From contig NC_006686.1 of NCBI RefSeq assembly GCF_000091045.1, positions 1,072,501 through 1,135,000 on the forward strand: DNA of 62,500 nt. Reading direction: 5' to 3'. The position numbers and the translations under genes were made by a program. The notes beneath the pieces were generated by a model. It had not been told where the DNA came from, ran no database searches, and saw only the letters and a list, made by a program, of their open reading frames with translations. This document shows, one piece after another, positions 57,087 to 62,500 of this stretch. Source of the DNA: Cryptococcus deneoformans JEC21. Lineage: Eukaryota > Basidiomycota > Tremellomycetes > Tremellales > Cryptococcaceae. The stretch's first letter is position 1. Each line of letters starts with the position of its first letter.

Positions 57087-58817
57087 ATGTCCTCGCAGAA
57101 TGTTTCTGGCCTCATGGCCGGTCTATCTCTCTATGCTCCGCAGTCTCCCAAAGGGTCCAAAGCACAACAAGCGGGCAAGACGCAGGAGTCATCTCACTCT
57201 TCTCAGTCTCAGAATAGGCTTCCTCCGGTGCTCAAGAAATATATGAATCCAGGCCTCGTCCGCCCTCCCAACAGTGGTCTTGCCAACAACAGTCATCCGT
57301 CTTCCTCTTACTCAGATCCATCATCGCGCGGTCCGCTCCTTACCCTTGCGGGTGTCAATGTCTCATATCCCAAATCGGGCACAGTCTCTCCTATGAACAA
57401 ATCTAAGGGTGCCGTCGGGCACCATTCTGCTCATGGGATCCACGGACCAGCCCATTCAACCTCCTCAAGAGCGATGGCGTCTTCCATCAATCCTGGCGCT
57501 TCGAAACATGCTGTAACGACTAGTTCTTCACATATCACTAATTTAGTTTCGGAGAACTGCAAGAGTCTAGAATTGGGGCGGTATGATGGCGGCTTGGAAG
57601 AAGATGAAGCAAATCATGGGGATGCCAGTGGGCCTACAGCCAAAATGCTTGAGCTGTCTAGTGTCAGGTAAGTTTTCATCCATGGAAGGCAATTAGGGCT
57701 TAATCAATTTGCAAAAGCGAGGGTGCAATTCCCTTGTCCCTACCATCGTTCACTATTGGCCGCCCGTTGGGTAAAGGTAAATTCGGTCGCGTATACCTTG
57801 CTAGATCTAAGGCACCTCCTCACTTTATTGTCGCCCTCAAATGTCTCCATAAGGCAGAAATCATTCAGGGTAAGGTAGAAAGCCAGGTGCGGAGAGAGAT
57901 AGAAATTCAGCAAAACTTGAGGTATGCTTTTCATCCTGACGATAAGCTAGCAAGGCGCTAACGACATGCTCAGGCATCCTAATATTCTTCGTCTCTATGG
58001 ATACTTCCATGACAGCAAACGTATATTTTTGGTCCTAGAATTCGCCGCAAAGGGGGAATTGTACAAACAGCTGTCTAGATTAGGCAGGTTTGACGAAAAG
58101 AAGAGTAGTCGAGTATGTTATGCCCCCCGACTGATGTTTTGGCTGATTATCTTTGTAGTATATAGCTCAGATGGCCGATGCTTTGTCTTACTTGCACAGA
58201 AAGCATGTCATTCACCGAGATATCAAACCTGAAAATCTTCTCATCGGTTTGAATGGCGAGCTCAAAATCGGCGACTTTGGCTGGAGTGTGGTACGTCGGG
58301 CAGGAGAGTGGGCATCAGAGGGCCAAAGCTGACTGTATGGCAGCATGCACCAAGTAATCGCCGCAGCACGCTTTGTGGAACTCTTGATTATCTTCCCCCT
58401 GAGATGGTAGAGGGCAAGGAGCATACTGCAGCTGTCGATCTGTGGGCATTAGGTGTGCTAACTTACGAGTTTGTCGTCGGTGGACCCCCGTTCGAGGTGA
58501 GTTATTGTCATATAATGAACAAATGAATGCTGATGCCATACATAGGATCTCTCTGGAAACGCCGCTACATACCGGCGAATAAGGAATGTTGATTTACACG
58601 TTCCTTCTTGGGTTTCTCCTGAAGCCACTGATCTCATCAAAAGAGTCAGTATCATCCTGGGTTAGAGTGATTGCTTCTAGGATGCTGACTGGACGTCCCT
58701 TAGCTCCTTCGGTACAAACCTGAGGACCGTTTACCTCTGTCCCAGGTCATGATTCACCCGTGGATCAAGATGTATGAGAAGAAAAGATCGGCAAGTAACG
58801 GGATCAGGAGGTCATAA
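57087..58817 (+). CDS. IPL1: Aurora kinase (Ipl1-like), 473 aa
   Basis: Ser/Thr kinase of the chromosomal passenger complex, controlling kinetochore-microtubule attachment. Seven exons: 57087-57667, 57718-57921, 57974-58112, 58159-58290, 58344-58496, 58546-58644, 58704-58817; 474 codons with stop. About 200 residues of Ser/His-rich N-terminal extension precede the kinase. Then the Gly-rich loop [16 protein letters not shown], catalytic Lys in [31 protein letters not shown], the [10 protein letters not shown] catalytic loop and the activation segment [20 protein letters not shown]. The DFGWSVHAPS...R(R/K)(S/T)xCGT sequence is the Aurora signature, with Thr in the T-loop (RRSTLCGT). [20 protein letters not shown] and a C-terminal HPWI helix complete it. 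The start is the ATG at 57087. Confidence 0.95.
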
Positions 58818-59530
58818 CTATAAATAGTGATGTCAATCACGTATATATATTGCAGAGACCGGACTGTATATGCAACTTCGAGTAGAGGTATATCCCAGCG
58901 ATGTATCTTGTACTATTATTGTACCTAAAAATCCTGATAAGGAGCATAGTAGACTTTTCTTGATCCGGGATGTTCATCTTTCATGTTTTGTTTATGCGCC
59001 CGAGGTTTTATCACCGAGTGATCTCCCATTTGAAATAAATGCGCTGCTATAATCTCGCTGCTATGCACTGATTTGGAATATCGGCGCAACTTCGTGAATG
59101 AGTGACGAGAGGAATGATTGACCGTTAGTTGCGGGAAGTCAACTTAATACCGTAACTGTGCGTGTAAGAAGCTTCGTCCTGTAGTATGTAATGTGGAAGA
59201 TCATGGTGACAGCTGTTTCCATTGTTCCTATCGACAAGCAGCGCGTTTCGTAGATCCCGTTTCGACTTCTTGGGATATGCCCTCCACAGATATCTGTGGA
59301 GGAGAGTCCGAGGAGTGTGGAGGGAAACAACGAAGAGTCGGTCACTCCGTCGGCGAGTGGGAATGACGGCAGGGAAGATTTATGATTACGTACGGGAGCT
59401 GTTTACTGGCCTCCACCCTACCGATAAAGGTGTCCCACGGGAATACAATCCCTTCTTGCAGTTACAAATAACGAACTACACCACATCTCTCGTAGCTTAA
59501 GCAGTGACTATATTATATTTTATCACCTCT
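58818..59530. other. Intergenic, 713 bp, with a perfect 22-bp palindrome
   Basis: The palindrome with 11-bp arm CCTCCACAGAT occupies 59281-59302. A TTACGTACG site is near 59386, 145 bp before the next ATG. No supported exon. Confidence 0.55.
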
Positions 59531-61450
59531 ATGCCCTCTAAACGTTCTGCCACTGCCTCCATAACTACCGCCTCTAAGCGCCGTCGCATACACACTTCAT
59601 CTGTCTGGACACACAAGGACGACTGGTCTACCCTCCTGAGCGACTCTTCTCTCTCTACCTCGTCCATCTCCGTTCGACCGCCCCGTTTTCGCACGTTTCC
59701 TACTCTGACAAGATGTGCTAGTGATGCTGTTGTGAAGGGATTTCCTTCCTTTTGGAGACTTGCTAAACATGCGGATCGAATGACGAAATATAGCGGACCT
59801 GATGAAATCGTAAGGGAAGATTGGGAACGATGGTGGAAAGAATGGTGGGAAAGAGTCCCTTCACGTCTTCAAGAAACGGTTAGGGACAATATATTCAAGA
59901 AATGGGGAGGTGCATTGTCTATTCCGGTCATACAAGAAGTAAGCTTCTTCAGTTCTTATATGTTTCGGCCCTCTTATATATTACATAGCTTTTCGTCATA
60001 CCTGGCGTTCTGTTCCTTCCAGGAGATTTGCTTCCTGCTGTTGCTCAAGCCACTCGTCTCAAACCCCTTATTCCTCCTACGCATATTTCATCGTTGTTGA
60101 ATACTCTCATATTGACCCATTCGCCCACCTCTTCCGATGTCGGCATAGCTGGGCTCATCTACCACCTTCCAAATCTTGAAGCGATCAACCTCAAGGGTTG
60201 TACCTCTGTCGCGGAAAAAACTGTAAAGACCATTCTCAATAGGTGCGCAGGCTTGAGAAAAATAAATTTGAAAGGGACAAAAATAGTGGAAAGAGGAGTG
60301 AAGGATCTGCTTGGAACTTTTGGTGGGCAGTTAGAGAGTTTTAAGATTGACAACGTCACCTTTGACGTACGTGTGTCTTTACCTGTATTCACTCTGAATC
60401 ATACGACAAACAATGTCTGATGACTGATGACTGATAATTAGAATACTGATGATACCTTTTCTTCGTCGCCTTACCCCCTCATCTCGCACCTCTGCCTTCC
60501 AGGCGATATCCTCAATCGATCTTCGTCATCGGCTAATCGAAATACAATCCGCTTTACTGGGATGGGATACCCACAGCCTCGTAACACTTTGACAACTGGC
60601 ATTATACAATGGAGTGGATTCAGTAGATGTTTTCCTAGATTGACACATCTGTATCTGCCTGGACTTTTAGTACCGTCTGGGACGAAGATTGATACTTCTT
60701 TTCTAAAGTTGGAAAAGATTGTGCTGGGTCCTCGGGGACCCCCAGTACCAATCAGCACTGTCATTAGTCTGATAGCAGGCCACGAATCCACTCTCAGATC
60801 TCTTCATCTAGGCAACGTGTATCCCGATATTCCCTCTTCAAGAGCATCACACATGGCTGCTTATGACGATCTTGCGAACCATCTTCGTCAGTCAAAACTG
60901 TTAGAACAGTTTCGATGGCAGACTGATATTAAGGGGACGAATGATTCGGTGGCTGATATCAGTATGAGGCAATGGGGAGAAATGGTGTTTGAGCATTTTT
61001 TCGACACAAGAAAAGGACCTCTCAAGGTGAATGGCTAGTTGTGTTTAACATGAGGACATCATATTGACGTCATGTCACACAGCATCTTGTACTTGAAGTG
61101 CCATGTCCGTTTCGAACGCCACAGATGGCGGATCTAGCTTGTAATACGGTCAATCCAAGCCAGTTAGAGACTTTAGAGATTCCAGGCGCTTATTTGTTGG
61201 ACCATAAGCAGTTTACTCTTATAATCGCTTCTTACCCCAAACTGCGACACTTGGATCTCTCGGGTACAACTATCGATGGTATGCAGCTATATCTTTCCGG
61301 TGATTGATGCCTGTTGCTTACCATGCGTCGAAATTAGATGATGACATGAAAATCATCATTCGTCACTGCCAACTGCTTTCCAGAATAAATCTCACATCTT
61401 GTCGGGGGATTAATGTACGTCACAGAAGAAATATTTTTGACGTCAGATGA
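59531..61450 (+). CDS. Leucine-rich-repeat protein (F-box/AMN1-like), 559 aa
   Basis: Probable LRR scaffold; function unknown. Exons 59531-59938, 59989-60366, 60442-61026, 61083-61278, 61338-61450; introns 50, 75, 56, 59 nt; 560 codons with stop. The N-terminus has a bipartite-looking basic stretch (KRSATASITTASKRRRI), then a helical Trp-rich segment (IVREDWERWWKEWWERVP). From about residue 160 LRR units appear: LIYHLPNLEAINLKGCTSVA, LNRCAGLRKINLKGTKIVER, FPRLTHLYLPGLL, ASYPKLRHLDLSGTTIDDDD and HCQLLSRINLTSCRGINVRH. The spacing fits cysteine-containing LRRs of FBXL/AMN1 proteins, but no F-box was recognised. An alternative 3' splice at the last GTACGT (61415) is possible. Confidence 0.75.
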
Positions 61451-61954
61451 GTTGGTACGCCTCCTAATCTAGATTGTAAACATGAGAATGAAGCATTCAA
61501 AGACGAGAGGGAGTTAATGCCAGAGCGCCTGGATTGCATGATGCTGATGTGCCCGACTCGTTCTCTTCTTTTCTCCAAAACAGACATAACAGTTCTATTA
61601 TATAACCGAAGGGTGACTGGGTCGATGGCCATACGCACTTCTGCTACTGGCCAACTGGCCACTGAATGTGAATGTGAATGTGTATAACAGTGCTGATCAA
61701 AGTTGCACATGTCTATCCCTCGATCGAAAGCTTATCGGTTTTTTTCGCATGCTACATGTGTGTCGACTAGCTGATGAAAGGTTCATATGCCTATGATCTC
61801 GTACCTCAAATATCGGATCAATACCTTTGTTGGCCCATCCTCTTGTCCCCCAGGCAACAAGCGCCCGAAAATACAGAAGGTTGCGTTACATCGCACTTCA
61901 ATACAAATTATATACAAGCTGTGCTGCACTGGCACTAACCAGTGTCCTCTTTAC
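61451..61954. other. Convergent intergenic region, 504 bp
   Basis: Contains a short GTGAAT repeat near 61665-61682. Otherwise nothing seen. Confidence 0.5.
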
Positions 61955-62500
61955 TTATTTCTGTGCCATCTGATCCGCCACCAAGTTGATTTTTAGACCC
62001 AGCTTGTTAAGACCTACATGACTAGCAAGCTTGGATATCTTCCTTCGAAGCTGTTCAACAATCGTTAGTCATATATGCGCACTCGCCAATGAATTGTATA
62101 TCAGGAGCTAACTCACGCGTTTGGGATCGCGATTCCCTAGTTTGTTCTCAACAAAGTGAGGGATAATGGGATTCCTAATAACTTTACCTCTATCTTGGGA
62201 CAAATTATGGTGTCGTATTTGGTCCAGATATTCCAAATTAGTTTCATTACTCCAAAGGAGATGTATATGTAGAAAAGTTTTGGAAGGCGGCAAGCCTTTT
62301 CTGTCCAAAGCTTGTCTCGCAGATACTTCCTCTAGCCAGCTTTGTAGAACTTTGTGATTAGCAGAGATATCTTCCTATCTTCTATGAGTGCTCTTATGCT
62401 CTGTAAGTGAAAAAGAGAATGACTTACCTCTCTCATGACTGATTTATGTTTTACTGTCATTTCCTGCAATGTCATGGGGCATTGTGTCGTTTTCCGCTGT
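61955..62500 (-). CDS. Uncharacterised protein, C-terminal part (5' end outside window)
   Basis: Not recognised. Minus-strand exons 62428-62500 (open at the edge), 62117-62374, 61955-62050, with introns of 53 and 66 nt (GTAAGT and GTGAGT donors), all in phase 0. Protein pieces: RKTTQCPMTLQEMTVKHKSV, EDISANHKVLQSWLEEVSAR, KTFLHIHLLWSNETNLEYLD, RKISKLASHVGLNKLGLKIN; stop TAA at 61955-61957. Soluble, charged, helical. No conserved motif recognised. Confidence 0.65.

Noticed and set aside
1..62500. CRISPR array, prophage, integron or bacterial defence system
   Set aside because: No direct-repeat arrays and no prokaryotic genes. Spliced eukaryotic genes throughout.

Overview
The window looks like nuclear DNA of a basidiomycete yeast, most likely Cryptococcus or a close tremellomycete. 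The genes are dense and split by many very short introns, mostly 46-65 nt with GT-AG ends. The gene set includes a GT90/CAP10-family glycosyltransferase, a CPL1/PriA-like secreted cysteine-rich protein and small GPI-type wall proteins. There are no plasmid, phage, CRISPR or bacterial features. Exon joins were worked out by hand from splice sites and reading-frame continuity. Gene names rest on recognised motifs, not on a database search.

Left part (1-14200). The 3' end of mitochondrial Lon protease is followed on the + strand by a GNAT acetyltransferase, a Lys/Glu-rich uncharacterised protein, mitochondrial asparaginyl-tRNA synthetase, a BZW/5MP translation regulator and the splicing factor ISY1. 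Then come a minus-strand Kre9/KNH-like GPI protein and a GIS2/CNBP zinc-knuckle protein.

Middle (15667-38072). This part holds minus-strand gamma-COP (SEC21), a plus-strand secreted parallel beta-helix protein, minus-strand SMC6, a Ser/Pro-rich uncharacterised protein with a long leader, and a 13-exon DNF-type P4-ATPase lipid flippase that needs a 4-nt microexon.

Gene-poor island (38546-42777). It is bounded by two intron-containing minus-strand tRNA genes, Asn(GTT) and Gly(GCC). Inside are a 66-bp tandem duplication, a textbook heat-shock element, a small spliced minus-strand gene or remnant, and a CPL1-like gene that loses its C-terminal cysteine module.

Right part (43089-62500). Here are a UBE2S-type E2 with a start-codon-only first exon and a GC-AG intron, a small coiled-coil protein, a GRIP-domain golgin, a GT90 xylosyltransferase-like enzyme (minus), MSP1 AAA ATPase (minus) divergent from an Aurora kinase, a leucine-rich-repeat protein and the 3' part of an unrecognised minus-strand gene.

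The genes are ordinary housekeeping functions: mitochondrial quality control and translation (Lon, AsnRS, Msp1), vesicle traffic and membrane asymmetry (gamma-COP, golgin, flippase), chromosome biology (SMC6, Aurora, UBE2S), RNA biology (ISY1, GIS2, 5MP) and cell surface. They are not an operon or a coordinated cluster. I did not find a convincing new multi-gene system. The best leads are the extreme microexons, a recurring TTACGTAA-type promoter motif, a 46-nt dispersed repeat and the tRNA-bounded island.
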